Shown piece after piece: positions 50,609-61,829 of a DNA stretch of 64,000 nt; position 1 is the stretch's first letter; every line of letters starts with the position of its first letter. The notes beneath the pieces are model-generated. The model worked only from the letters and a program-made list of their open reading frames with translations. It made no database searches and was not told where the DNA came from. Origin of the DNA: Parapristionchus giblindavisi (lineage: Eukaryota; Nematoda; Chromadorea; Rhabditida; Diplogasteridae). The translations under genes were made by a program, and so were the position numbers. The stretch lies in assembly GCA_943737045.1 (NCBI GenBank), contig CALSFV010000114.1, positions 1 to 64,000 of the forward strand, given 5' to 3'.

Positions 50609-52237
50609 ATGAAGTGTCTAGTGTTTCTTCATGCTCTCGATGTTCCTCGCTATAGTGATATTCACATGCTGATGCTGAAAGAGGCTCAGAAAGATGAAGG
50701 AAAGGATGTCACTCTCGACAAACTCATCGAAGTGTACAATAGCTCGAATCAACTGAGGAACGATTCTCGTGCGATCACAGAAGCAAATATGAATGTGAAC
50801 GCTGTCAAGACGCCTGAAAACGGAGGCAAACGGAACACTGAAGATAAGTTCAGCTGTTACCGATGTGGTGGAAGAAACCACGACGTCAGTCGATGTAGAT
50901 TCAAGAATGCCATCTGCAACAAATGTGGAAAGAAGGGCCACATCGAAAGAGTGTGCAGAGATGGTAGCAGTGATTGGAAGGAGGTCAAATCGATACGTGT
51001 CGACACGTCTGACCTGGATTACTGCAGTATCAACGTACGACTTCAAGGTGAATCGATTAGAATGCAAATCGATACTGGAGCTGATATCACACTCATATCA
51101 GAAGAAGTGTGGAAGCAAATCGGATCACCCGATTGCTCAATGGCCAACTGCAAGGTAGTGTGCCCTAACAGCTCCAAGCTGGATATCAAGGGAATGTTCC
51201 GATCTACAGTAGAGTATGGTGGTATCATGGTGGAGGGTGATATCTATGTCACATCATCCAAGATCGTACTCATCGGAACGGACTTCATTACGAAGCTGAA
51301 ATTGATCGTCGTAAGGGATGATCTGCTCCCTCCAGCACCCAGCAAGGTCACGAGTAAGATGACCGATGATATCGATCATGCAAGGATGGTTGATAGTATG
51401 CCTGCTGACACTATGGAAGAGAGTCAAGCACCATGTATGGAGACGAAGGAAGTCTCAGAGGTCACGACTAAGATGACCAATGATATCGATCATGCAATGA
51501 TGGTTGATAAAATGATTGCTGACACTATGGAAGAGAGTCAAGCACCATGTATGGAGACTAAGAAAGTCCCAGAGGTCACTAGAAAGATGACCGATGATAT
51601 CGATCATGCAAGGATGGTTGATGATGCGCTTGCTGAGGCCACAAAGGAGAGCCAAGCAGCCTTCAAGAAGAAGAAGAAGAAGATCACTGCAGTCGATCCT
51701 CAATCGACCAAAGATATCCAAAATGTGGATATGAAGAAGCAGTTTGATCGAATGAATGGTGCGTTGAACAGGAGATTCCGCATTGGAGATGAAGTGTACT
51801 ATAGAAAGCACACTGGTCCTAATCAGGTGGAATGGGTCCGTGGGACCATACTGAGAAGGAAAGGATCAGTGTTGTTTGAGATCAGTGTTGATGAAAGGAC
51901 ACAGAATGTACATAAGAATCAATTGAGAAGGAACGCAGGTTACGCTAAGGATTCTCATGGCAAAGAGAAGCCTATGACTATGTTGTTCGATACATTCTGT
52001 GTGCCTAAGAAAGAAAATGATGATGAGGTCATCATTGCGGATGTCGCGGAGACGATTCCGACGGCAGCTACATCAACTACAGTATCTACGCCTCGTACAA
52101 CTACCGTATCTCCACGTCGTTCAACTACCGTACCGCCACCTCGCTCACCTACCGTCTGCTCACCAGCTCAATCGCAGGGCAAGCCTGACGAGATCGCCAC
52201 CGAGATGTTTCAAGCCGATCGCTCCGAAGAAGCTTAA
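50609..52237 (+). CDS. Gag nucleocapsid - protease - integrase C-terminal domain fusion polyprotein
   Basis: A 542-residue frame. Residues 1-60 resemble the end of a Gag capsid (helical, ending VTLDKLIEVYNSS). Two CCHC zinc knuckles follow (C83-C86-H91-C96 and C103-C106-H111-C116), which bind the element RNA. An aspartic protease comes next, with D155-T156-G157-A158 in the active site and the later IGTDF (222-226). Residues 247-358 are three tandem 38-residue repeats (KMTDDIDHARMVD... ) ending in a lysine run. Residues 390-441 (RIGDEVYYR ... VEWVRGTILRR ... NVHKNQLRR) match the C-terminal domain of Ty3/gypsy integrases. A Thr/Pro-rich tail closes the protein. Reverse transcriptase, RNase H and integrase core are missing without loss of frame. 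The frame is open upstream to about 50486, so the start is uncertain. Confidence 0.88.
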   Translation: MKCLVFLHALDVPRYSDIHMLMLKEAQKDEGKDVTLDKLIEVYNSSNQLRNDSRAITEANMNVNAVKTPENGGKRNTEDKFSCYRCGGRNHDVSRCRFKNAICNKCGKKGHIERVCRDGSSDWKEVKSIRVDTSDLDYCSINVRLQGESIRMQIDTGADITLISEEVWKQIGSPDCSMANCKVVCPNSSKLDIKGMFRSTVEYGGIMVEGDIYVTSSKIVLIGTDFITKLKLIVVRDDLLPPAPSKVTSKMTDDIDHARMVDSMPADTMEESQAPCMETKEVSEVTTKMTNDIDHAMMVDKMIADTMEESQAPCMETKKVPEVTRKMTDDIDHARMVDDALAEATKESQAAFKKKKKKITAVDPQSTKDIQNVDMKKQFDRMNGALNRRFRIGDEVYYRKHTGPNQVEWVRGTILRRKGSVLFEISVDERTQNVHKNQLRRNAGYAKDSHGKEKPMTMLFDTFCVPKKENDDEVIIADVAETIPTAATSTTVSTPRTTTVSPRRSTTVPPPRSPTVCSPAQSQGKPDEIATEMFQADRSEEA

Positions 52238-52334
52238 TGTTGATGCAACGTAGAAGACTTACCACTATGTGGTCCTATTGATTATTGTATCGTTTTCTCG
52301 TTATTGATTCATGTTCTATAAGATGTCCCATCTT

Positions 52335-52347
52335 AGAGGGGAGGTGT
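52335..52347 (+). promoter_or_regulatory. Polypurine tract
   Basis: AGAGGGGAGGTG lies immediately before the 3' LTR, the expected place for plus-strand priming. A few non-purine bases (TTG) separate it from TGTAG. Confidence 0.65.
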
Positions 52348-52349
52348 TG

Positions 52350-52683
52350 TGTAGATACCCTATTCCCTATGTATGTTATTCCCCTCTATTCCTATGAATA
52401 TCGATTAGACTATTTCATCATGTAAACAAGTGCACGTGCGCGATCAGACTACACTCTCTCTGATCCGCACGCTCTCTCGCCACTCTACCTTTATCTCTAA
52501 AGCTCTCTCATGTCTGGCCCCGCCCACTCTTATGTCTGAGATTCCCAATCAGTCTAGAGGAATTCAGTCTTCCCATTCACTACGCTCTGTAATTCTCTCT
52601 CTGCTGCTAATAAAGCAAGATAGTTACTCTTGTGCACACTACACTACAATACACGGCAACGGGGACGAAGCTAGGACATAACA
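52350..52683 (+). repeat. 3' LTR
   Basis: The LTR is 334 bp, the same length as the 5' LTR, starting TGTAGATACC and ending GACATAACA, with AATAAA at 52609-52614. One base differs from the 5' LTR. Confidence 0.93.
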
Positions 52684-53085
52684 ACGTATTGTTATGATTT
52701 TAATCTTTGATCTTCTCTCAGTACTGTATCGTATTATGAAACTGTATTTGTGCTGAAGACGAATATAATGGATTTAATTATATAGTTATTGTTTCAGACC
52801 GAGTCTTTCGACAAGTATGAGGTCCTTCACGCATCATATTGATTGATTAACAACGATGTAAAATCTACAAGGTAATACAGTGAATTATTGTTTGACCGAT
52901 ACCGAATAAAGATGTTTACGTATTGTTATGATTTTAATCTTTGATCTTCTCTCAGTACTGTATCGTATTATGATACTGTATTTGTGCTGAAGACGAATAT
53001 AATGGATTTAATTATATAGTTACTGTTTCAGACCGAGTCTTTCGAAAAGTATGAGGTCCTTCACGCATCATATTGATTGATCAAC
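52684..53085 (+). repeat. 234-bp satellite interrupted by the LTR element (right part)
   Basis: It begins ACGTATTGTTATG, resuming the monomer cut at 49856, and ends with the LINE insertion point. Confidence 0.93.
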
Positions 53086-53687
53086 GTCGAATGTTTATTA
53101 TGTACGTTAGACCCATATTAGAGTACGCATCTGTAGTATGGTCTCCAAGTGAGCAATCCCTAATATCTCTAATTGAGAAAGTGCAGAGAGACTTCTCCCG
53201 TCGCATTTTTGCTAAATGTAGACTACCGTATGCATCTTATACTGATAGATTATCATATTTGAATTTAGAGCTCCTTGAGCACCGCCGCACCATTATTGAT
53301 TTGAGCTTCACATATAAGGCCATCCAAAAACAAGTTGAATTAGATGACCCAAACTTTTACCTTCAGTCTAGGAATTCAAGAAACTCCCGTAGAAATAATT
53401 TCCAACTCTGTAAGCACCAATGCAAATCCAAACGTTTCTCCCATTTTATCTCCAATCGATCAGTCAATTTATGGAACTCGTTGCCTAATAATTGTATTAT
53501 TTGCCCTAATTCCAAATCTTTTAGTAGAACTGTTAAATCTTCGTTGAATCTGTCCAATTTGTAATCTATCACTCTATTGTCTTATGTTGCCACAGTTGCG
53601 ACATAGTATTTTATGTGCACTATAGATTTCACCCTATTAGTATTTGTTTTCCGCCACTGTCACCACATAAATAAATATTATTATTAT
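53086..53687 (+). mobile_element. 5'-truncated LINE fragment, copy L12 (single 20-bp start)
   Basis: The ORF2 tail has its first ATG at 53091 and ends at 53564; the frame also runs back a few codons into the satellite. It is 602 bp because the 20-bp motif GTCGAATGTTTATTATGTAC is present once, not twice. SPSEQ and AIQKQ place it in the right-hand lineage. Confidence 0.9.
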
Positions 53688-53959
53688 ATCAACAACGACG
53701 TAAACTCGACAAGGTAATACAGTGAATTATTGATTGACCGATACCGAATAAAGATGTTTACGTGTTGTTGTGATTTCAATCTTTGATCTCTCAGTACTGT
53801 ATCGTATTATGATACTGTGTTTCTGCTGAAGACGAATATAATGGATTTAATTATATAGTTATTGTTTCAGACCGAGTCTTTCGACAAGTATGAGGTCCTT
53901 CACGCATCATATTGATTGATTAACAACGATGTAAAATCTACAAGGTAATACAGTGAATT
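53688..53959 (+). repeat. 234-bp satellite, last plus-orientation block
   Basis: A little over one monomer, broken off inside CAGTGAATTATTG by the insertion at 53960. Confidence 0.93.
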
Positions 53960-54328
53960 CTTGTCCGTTTTGAAGTTAGTGAGTGGTCGTCTATTCATTT
54001 CTCCCTCCTTTCTCTTCCTCGGCAAGTTTCCCTGCCAAGCCGGAGTGGTCACCGTGGCAGTGTAGACCAAGAAGATGGCTACCTCCCTACTGGATACCGT
54101 CCACTGCCTCTAGCAGTAAAAGTAAGCTGATTTGCGTGGTTTAATCGGGCCACAGGGACATCAAGAGTCGCCCATCCCGCAAAACAATCATACTTCAATG
54201 CAACGCATGGACCACCAGCCGGGATGCCATTCACGTCAGAGCTCTCAATTCTTCTCCACAACCCCGAACCCCTTCGGGGGAGATTCCCTATTGACCTCTT
54301 GATAAAACGTGTTCAAATCAAATCAAAT
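53960..54328 (+). mobile_element. Unclassified 369-bp insertion at an orientation flip (LINE or SINE 3'-end-like)
   Basis: This GC-richer block is unrelated to the satellite. Near its right end it has a 7-bp hairpin (CCCCGAA 54262-54268 with TTCGGGG 54273-54279) and it ends in a three-unit TCAAA run (54313-54328). A stem-loop followed by a short tandem tail is typical of LINE or SINE 3' ends, so I read it as plus strand. No convincing ORF is present; a 60-codon minus frame has no motif. The satellite is plus on its left and minus on its right, so it fills an inversion breakpoint. Confidence 0.55.
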
Positions 54329-55148
54329 ACGATACAGTACTGAGAGAAGATCAAAGATTAAAATCACAACAACACGTAAACATCTTTATTCGGTATCGGC
54401 CAATCAATAATTCACTGTATTACCTTGTAGATTTTACATCGTTGTTAATCAATCAATATGATGCGTGAAGGACCTCATACTTGTCGAAAGACTCGGTCTG
54501 AAACAATAACTATATAATTAAATCCATTATATTCGTCTTCAGCACAAATACAGTTTCATAATACGATACAGTACTGAGAGAAGATCAAAGATTAAAATCA
54601 TAACAATACGTAAACATCTTTATTCGGTATCGGTCAATCAATAATTCACTGTATTACCTTGCCGAGTTTACATCGTTGTTGATCAATCAATATGATGCGT
54701 GAAGGACCTCATACTTTTCGAAAGACTCGGTCTGAAACAGTAACTATATAATAAAATCCATTATATTCTTCTTCAGCACAAATACAGTATCATAATACGA
54801 TACAGTACCGAGAGAAGATCAAAGATTAAAATCACAACAACACGTAAACATCTTTATTCGGTATCGGCCAATCAATAATTCACTGTATTACCTTGTAGAT
54901 TTCACATCGTTGTTAATCAATCAATATGATACGTGAAGGACCTCATACTTGTCGAAAGACTCGGTTTGAAATAATAACTATTTAATTAAATCCATTATAT
55001 TCGTCTTCAGCAGAAACACAGTATCATAATACGATACAGTACTGAGAGATTAAAGATTGAAATCACAACAACACGTAAACATCTTTATTCGGTATCGGTC
55101 AATCAATAATTCACTGTATTACCTTGTCGAGTTTACGTCGTTGTTGAT

Positions 55149-55770
55149 ATAATAATAATATTTATTTATGTGGTGACAGTGGCGGAAAACAAATACTAAT
55201 AGGGTGAAATCTATAGTGCACATAAAATACTATGTCGCAACTGTGGCAACATAAGACAATAGAGTGATAGATTACAAATTGGACAGATTCAACGAAGATT
55301 TAACAGTTCTACTAAAAGATTTGGAATTAGGGCAAATAATACAATTATTAGGCAACGAGTTCCATAAATTGACTGATCGATTGGAGATAAAATGGGAGAA
55401 ACGTTTGGATTTGCATTGGTGCTTACAGAGTTGGAAATTATTTCTACGGGAGTTTCTTGAATTCCTAGACTGAAGGTAAAAGTTTGGGTCATCTAATTCA
55501 ACTTGTTTTTGGATGGCCTTATATGTGAAGCTCAAAACAATAATGGTGCGGCGGTGCTCAAGGAGCTCTAAATTCAAATATGATAATCTATCAGTATAAG
55601 ATGCATACGGTAGTCTACATTTAGCAAAAATGCGACGGGAGAAGTCTCTCTGCACTTTCTCAATTAGAGATATTAGGGATTGCTCACTTGGAGACCATAC
55701 TACAGATGCGTACTCTAATATGGGTCTAACGTACATAATAAACATTCGACGTACATAATAAACATTCGAC
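55149..55770 (-). mobile_element. 5'-truncated LINE fragment, copy L13
   Basis: The ORF2 tail at 55272-55745 has a private change (TIIVLSFTY). SPSEQ and AIQKQ place it in the right-hand lineage. Confidence 0.9.
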
Positions 55771-56244
55771 GTTGATCAATCAATATGATGCGTGAAGGAC
55801 CTCATACTTTTCGAAAGACTCGGTCTGAAACAGTAACTATATAATTAAATCCATTATATTCGTCTTCAGCACAAATACAGTTTCATAATACGATACAGTA
55901 CTGAGAGAAGATCAAAGATTAAAATCACAACAACACGTAAACATCTTTATTCGGTATCGGTCAAACAATAATTCACTGTATTACCTTGAGGATTTTACAT
56001 CGTTGTTAATCAATCAATATGATGCGTGAAGGACCTCATACTTGTCGAAAGACTCGGTCTGAAACAATAACTATATAATTAAATCCATTATATTCGTCTT
56101 CAGCACAAATACAGTTTCATAATACGATACAGTACTGAGAGAAGATCAAAGATTAAAATCATAACAATACGTAAACATCTTTATTCGGTATCGGTCAATC
56201 AATAATTCACTGTATTACCTTGTCGAGTTTACGTCGTTGTTGAT

Positions 56245-56866
56245 ATAATAATAATATTTATTTATGTGGTGACAGTGGCGGAAAACAAATACTAATAGGG
56301 TGAAATCTATAGTGCACATAAAATACTATGTCGCAACTGTGGCAACATAAGACAATAGAGTGATAGATTACAAATTGGACAGATTCAACGAAGATTTAAC
56401 AGTTCTACTAAAAGATTTGGAATTAGGGCAAATAATACAATTATTAGGCAACGAGTTCCATAAATTGACTGATCGATTGGAGATAAAATGGGAGAAACGT
56501 TTGGATTTGCATTGGTGCTTACAGAGTTGGAAATTATTTCTACGGGAGTTTCTTGAATTCCTAGACTGAAGGTAAAAGTTTGGGTCATCTAATTCAACTT
56601 GTTTTTGGATGGCCTTATATGTGAAGCTCAAATCAATAATGGTGCGGCGGTGCTCAAGGAGCTCTAAATTCAAATATGATAATCTATCAGTATAAGATGC
56701 ATACGGTAGTCTACATTTAGCAAAAATGCGACGGGAGAAGTCTCTCTGCACTTTCTCAATTAGAGATATTAGGGATTGCTCACTTGGAGACCATACTACA
56801 CATGCGTACTCTAATATGGGTCTAACGTACATAATAAACATTCGACGTACATAATAAACATTCGAC
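56245..56866 (-). mobile_element. 5'-truncated LINE fragment, copy L14
   Basis: The ORF2 tail at 56368-56841 has a private EYACVVWSP change. It lies only 474 bp of satellite from L13, a shorter spacing than elsewhere. Confidence 0.9.
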
Positions 56867-57337
56867 GTTGATCAATCAATATGATGCGTGAAGGACCTCA
56901 TACTTTTCGAAAGACTCGGTCTGAAACAGTAACTATATAATAAAATCCATTATATTCTTCTTCAGCACAAATACAGTATCATAATACGATACAGTACTGA
57001 GAGAAGATCAAAGATTAAAATCACAACAACACGTAAACATCTTTATTCGGTATCGGCCAATCAATAATTCACTGTATTACCTTGTAGATTTTACATCGTT
57101 GTTAATCAATCAATATGATGCGTGAAGTACCTCATACTTGTCGAAAGACTCGGTCTGAAACAATAACTATATAATTAAATCCATTATATTCGTCTTCAGC
57201 AGAAACACAGTATCATAATACGATACAGTACTGAGAGATCAAAGATTGAAATCGCAACAACACGTAAACATCTTTATTCGGTATCCGTCAATCAATAATT
57301 CACTGTATTACCTTGTCGAGTTTACGTCGTTGTTGAT

Positions 57338-57397
57338 ATAATAATAATATTTATTTATGTGGTGACAGTGGCGGAAAACAAATACAAATAGGGTGAA
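57338..57397 (-). mobile_element. 60-bp LINE 3'-end remnant, R1
   Basis: Only the TTA-rich tail and part of the 3' UTR remain. At GGGTGAA the sequence jumps directly to satellite GATACAGTACTG. The rest of the LINE and part of a monomer were deleted. Confidence 0.85.
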
Positions 57398-57981
57398 GAT
57401 ACAGTACTGAGAGAAGATCAAAGATTAAAATCATAACAATACGTAAACATCTTTATTCGGTATCGGTCAATCAATAATTCACTGTATTACCTTGCCGAGT
57501 TTACATCGCTGTTGATCAATCAATATGATGCGTAAAGGACCTCATACTTTTCGAAAGACTCGGTCTGAAACAGTAACTATATAATAAAATCCATTATATT
57601 CTTCTTCAGCACAAATACAGTATCATAATACGATACAGTACTGAGAGAAGATCAAAGATTAAAATCACAACAACACGTAAACATCTTTATTCGGTATCGG
57701 CCAATCAATAATTCACTGTATTACCTTGTAGATTTTACATCGTTGTTAATCAATCAATATGATGCGTGAAGGACCTCATACTTGTCGAAAGACTCGGCTT
57801 GAAATAATAACTATTTAATTAAATCCATTATATTCGTCTTCAGCAGAAACACAGTATCATAATACGATACAGTACTGAGAGATTAAAGATTGAAATCACA
57901 ACAACACGTAAACATCTTTATTCGGTATCGGTCAATCAATAATTCACTGTATTACCTTGTCGAGTTTACGTCGTTGTTGAT

Positions 57982-58603
57982 ATAATAATAATATTTATTT
58001 ATGTGGTGACAGTGGCGGAAAACAAATACTAATAGGGTGAAATCTATAGTGCACATAAAATACTATGTCGCAACTGTGGCAACATAAGACAATAGAGTGA
58101 TAGATTACAAATTGGACAGATTCAACGAAGATTTAACAGTTCTACTAAAAGATTTGGAATTAGGGCAAATAATACAATTATTAGGCAACGAGTTCCATAA
58201 ATTGACTGATCGATTGGAGATAAAATGGGAGAAACGTTTGGATTTGCATTGGTGCTTACAGAGTTGGAAATTATTTCTACGGGAGTTTCTTGAATTCCTA
58301 GACTGAAGGTAAAAGTTTGGGTCATCTAATTCAACTTGTTTTTGGATGGCCTTATATGTGAAGCTCAAATCAATAATGGTGCGGCGGTGCTCAAGGAGCT
58401 CTAAATTCAAATATGATAATCTATCAGTATAAGATGCATACGGTAGTCTACATTTAGCAAAAATGCGACGGGAGAAGTCTCTCTGCACTTTCTCAATTAG
58501 AGATATTAGGGATTGCTCACTTGGAGACCATACTACAGATGCGTACTCTAATATGGGTCTAACGTACATAATAAACATTCGACGTACATAATAAACATTC
58601 GAC
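57982..58603 (-). mobile_element. 5'-truncated LINE fragment, copy L15
   Basis: The ORF2 tail at 58105-58578 shows the right-hand lineage consensus (SPSEQ, AIQKQ, no private change noticed). Confidence 0.9.
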
Positions 58604-59542
58604 GTTGATCAATCAATATGATGCGTGAAGGACCTCATACTTTTCGAAAGACTCGGTCTGAAACAGTAACTATATAATTAAATCCATTATATTCGTCTTC
58701 AGCACAAATACAGTATCATAATACGATACAGTACTGAGAGAAGATCAAAGATTAAAATCATAACAATACGTAAACATCTTTATTCGGTATCGGTCAAACA
58801 ATAATTCACTGTATTACCTTGTAGATTTTACATCGTTGTTAATCAATCAATATGATGCGTGAAGGACCTCATACTTGTCGAAAGACTCGGTTTGAAATAA
58901 TAACTATATAACTAAATCCATTATATTCGTCTTCAGCACAAATACAGTTTCATAATACGATACAGTACTGAGAGAAGATCAAAGATTAAAATCACAAAAA
59001 CACGTAAACATCTTTATTCGGTATCGGTCAATCAATAATTCACTGTATTACCTTGTAGATTTTACATGGTTGTTAATCAATCAATATGATGCGTGAAGGA
59101 CCTCATACTTTTCGAAAAACTCGGTCTGAAACAGTAACTATATAATTAAATCCATTATATTCGTCTTCAGCACAAATACAGTTTCATAATACGATACAGT
59201 ACTGAGAGAAGATCAAAGATTAAAATCACAACAACACGTAAACATCTTTATTCGGTATCGATCAATCAATAATTCACTGTATTACCTTGTAGATTTTACA
59301 TAGTTGTTAATCAATCAATATGATGCGTGAAGGACCTCATACTTGTCGAAAGACTCGGTCTGAAACAATAACTATATAATTAAATCCATTATATTCGTCT
59401 TCAGCAGAAACACAGTATCATAATACGATACAGTACTGAGAGATCAAAGATTGAAATCACAACAACACGTAAACATCTTTATTCGGTATCGGCCAATCAA
59501 TAATTCACTGTATTACCTTGTCGAGTTTACGTCGTTGTTGAT

Positions 59543-59602
59543 ATAATAATAATATTTATTTATGTGGTGACAGTGGCGGAAAACAAATACAAATAGGGTG
59601 AA
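59543..59602 (-). mobile_element. 60-bp LINE 3'-end remnant, R2
   Basis: The deletion junction is identical to R1, so it is a duplicate of the same event. Only 119 bp of satellite separate it from the next LINE. Confidence 0.85.
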
Positions 59603-59721
59603 GATACAGTACTGAGAGAAGATCAAAGATTAAAATCATAACAATACGTAAACATCTTTATTCGGTATCGGTCAATCAATAATTCACTGTATTACCTTGT
59701 CGAGTTTACGTCGTTGTTGAT

Positions 59722-60323
59722 ATAATAATAATATTTATTTATGTGGTGACAGTGGCGGAAAACAAATACTAATAGGGTGAAATCTATAGTGCACATAAAA
59801 TACTATGTCGCAACTGTGGCAACATAAGACAATAGAGTGATAGATTACAAATTGGACAGATTCAACGAAGATTTAACAGTTCTACTAAAAGATTTGGAAT
59901 TAGGGCAAATAATACAATTATTAGGCAACGAGTTCCATAAATTGACTGATCGATTGGAGATAAAATGGGAGAAACGTTTGGATTTGCATTGGTGCTTACA
60001 GAGTTGGAAATTATTTCTACGGGAGTTTCTTGAATTCCTAGACTGAAGGTAAAAGTTTGGGTCATCTAATTCAACTTGTTTTTGGATGGCCTTATATGTG
60101 AAGCTCAAATCAATAATGGTGCGGCGGTGCTCAAGGAGCTCTAAATTCAAATATGATAATCTATCAGTATAAGATGCATACGGTAGTCTACATTTAGCAA
60201 AAATGCGACGGGAGAAGTCTCTCTGCACTTTCTCAATTAGAGATATTAGGGATTGCTCACTTGGAGACCATACTACAGATGCGTACTCTAATATGGGTCT
60301 AACGTACATAATAAACATTCGAC
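59722..60323 (-). mobile_element. 5'-truncated LINE fragment, copy L16 (single 20-bp start)
   Basis: The ORF2 tail begins at the ATG at 60318 and ends at 59845. Like L12 it has one copy of the 20-bp start motif (602 bp). Confidence 0.9.
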
Positions 60324-61028
60324 GTTGATCAATCAATATGATGCGTGAAGGACCTCATACTTGTCGAAAGACTCGGTTTGAAATAATAACTATATAATTA
60401 AATCCATTATATTCGTCTTCAGCACAAATACAGTTTCATAATACGATACAGTACTGAGAGAAGATCAAAGATTAAAATCACAAAAACACGTAAACATCTT
60501 TATTCGGTATCGGTCAATCAATAATTCACTGTATTACCTTGTAGATTTTACATGGTTGTTAATCAATCAATATGATGCGTGAAGGACCTCATACTTTTCG
60601 AAAAACTCGGTCTGAAACAGTAACTATATAATTAAATCCATTATATTCGTCTTCAGCACAAATACAGTTTCATAATACGATACAGTACTGAGAGAAGATC
60701 AAAGATTAAAATCACAACAACACGTAAACATCTTTATTCGGTATCGATCAATCAATAATTCACTGTATTACCTTGTAGATTTTACATAGTTGTTAATCAA
60801 TCAATATGATGCGTGAAGGACCTCATACTTGTCGAAAGACTCGGTCTGAAACAATAACTATATAATTAAATCCATTATATTCGTCTTCAGCAGAAACACA
60901 GTATCATAATACGATACAGTACTGAGAGATCAAAGATTGAAATCACAACAACACGTAAACATCTTTATTCGGTATCGGCCAATCAATAATTCACTGTATT
61001 ACCTTGTCGAGTTTACGTCGTTGTTGAT

Positions 61029-61088
61029 ATAATAATAATATTTATTTATGTGGTGACAGTGGCGGAAAACAAATACAAATAGGGTGAA
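61029..61088 (-). mobile_element. 60-bp LINE 3'-end remnant, R3
   Basis: This has the same junction as R1 and R2, one 1,486-bp unit from R2. Confidence 0.85.
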
Positions 61089-61207
61089 GATACAGTACTG
61101 AGAGAAGATCAAAGATTAAAATCATAACAATACGTAAACATCTTTATTCGGTATCGGTCAATCAATAATTCACTGTATTACCTTGTCGAGTTTACGTCGT
61201 TGTTGAT

Positions 61208-61829
61208 ATAATAATAATATTTATTTATGTGGTGACAGTGGCGGAAAACAAATACTAATAGGGTGAAATCTATAGTGCACATAAAATACTATGTCGCAAC
61301 TGTGGCAACATAAGACAATAGAGTGATAGATTACAAATTGGACAGATTCAACGAAGATTTAACAGTTCTACTAAAAGATTTGGAATTAGGGCAAATAATA
61401 CAATTATTAGGCAACGAGTTCCATAAATTGACTGATCGATTGGAGATAAAATGGGAGAAACGTTTGGATTTGCATTGGTGCTTACAGAGTTGGAAATTAT
61501 TTCTACGGGAGTTTCTTGAATTCCTAGACTGAAGGTAAAAGTTTGGGTCATCTAATTCAACTTGTTTTTGGATGGCCTTATATGTGAAGCTCAAATCAAT
61601 AATGGTGCGGCGGTGCTCAAGGAGCTCTAAATTCAAATATGATAATCTATCAGTATAAGATGCATACGGTAGTCTACATTTAGCAAAAATGCGACGGGAG
61701 AAGTCTCTCTGCACTTTCTCAATTAGAGATATTAGGGATTGCTCACTTGGAGACCATACTACAGATGCGTACTCTAATATGGGTCTAACGTACATAATAA
61801 ACATTCGACGTACATAATAAACATTCGAC
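61208..61829 (-). mobile_element. 5'-truncated LINE fragment, copy L17
   Basis: The ORF2 tail at 61331-61804 shows the right-hand lineage consensus. Confidence 0.9.

Larger units (their letters stand above)
49857..52683 (+). mobile_element. Non-autonomous Ty3/gypsy-like LTR retrotransposon
   Basis: The element is 2,827 bp with 334-bp LTRs, a primer-binding-site-like sequence, one polyprotein frame and a polypurine tract. It is inserted in GTTTACGTATTG of a satellite monomer. It lacks reverse transcriptase, RNase H and the integrase core, so it would depend on a related element for mobility. The intact frame and nearly identical LTRs suggest recent insertion. It occurs once in the window. Confidence 0.9.

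Noticed and set aside
54079..54261. 60-codon minus frame in the 369-bp insertion
   Set aside because: It lies opposite to the inferred element strand and has no motif; GC-rich sequence tends to leave such frames open.
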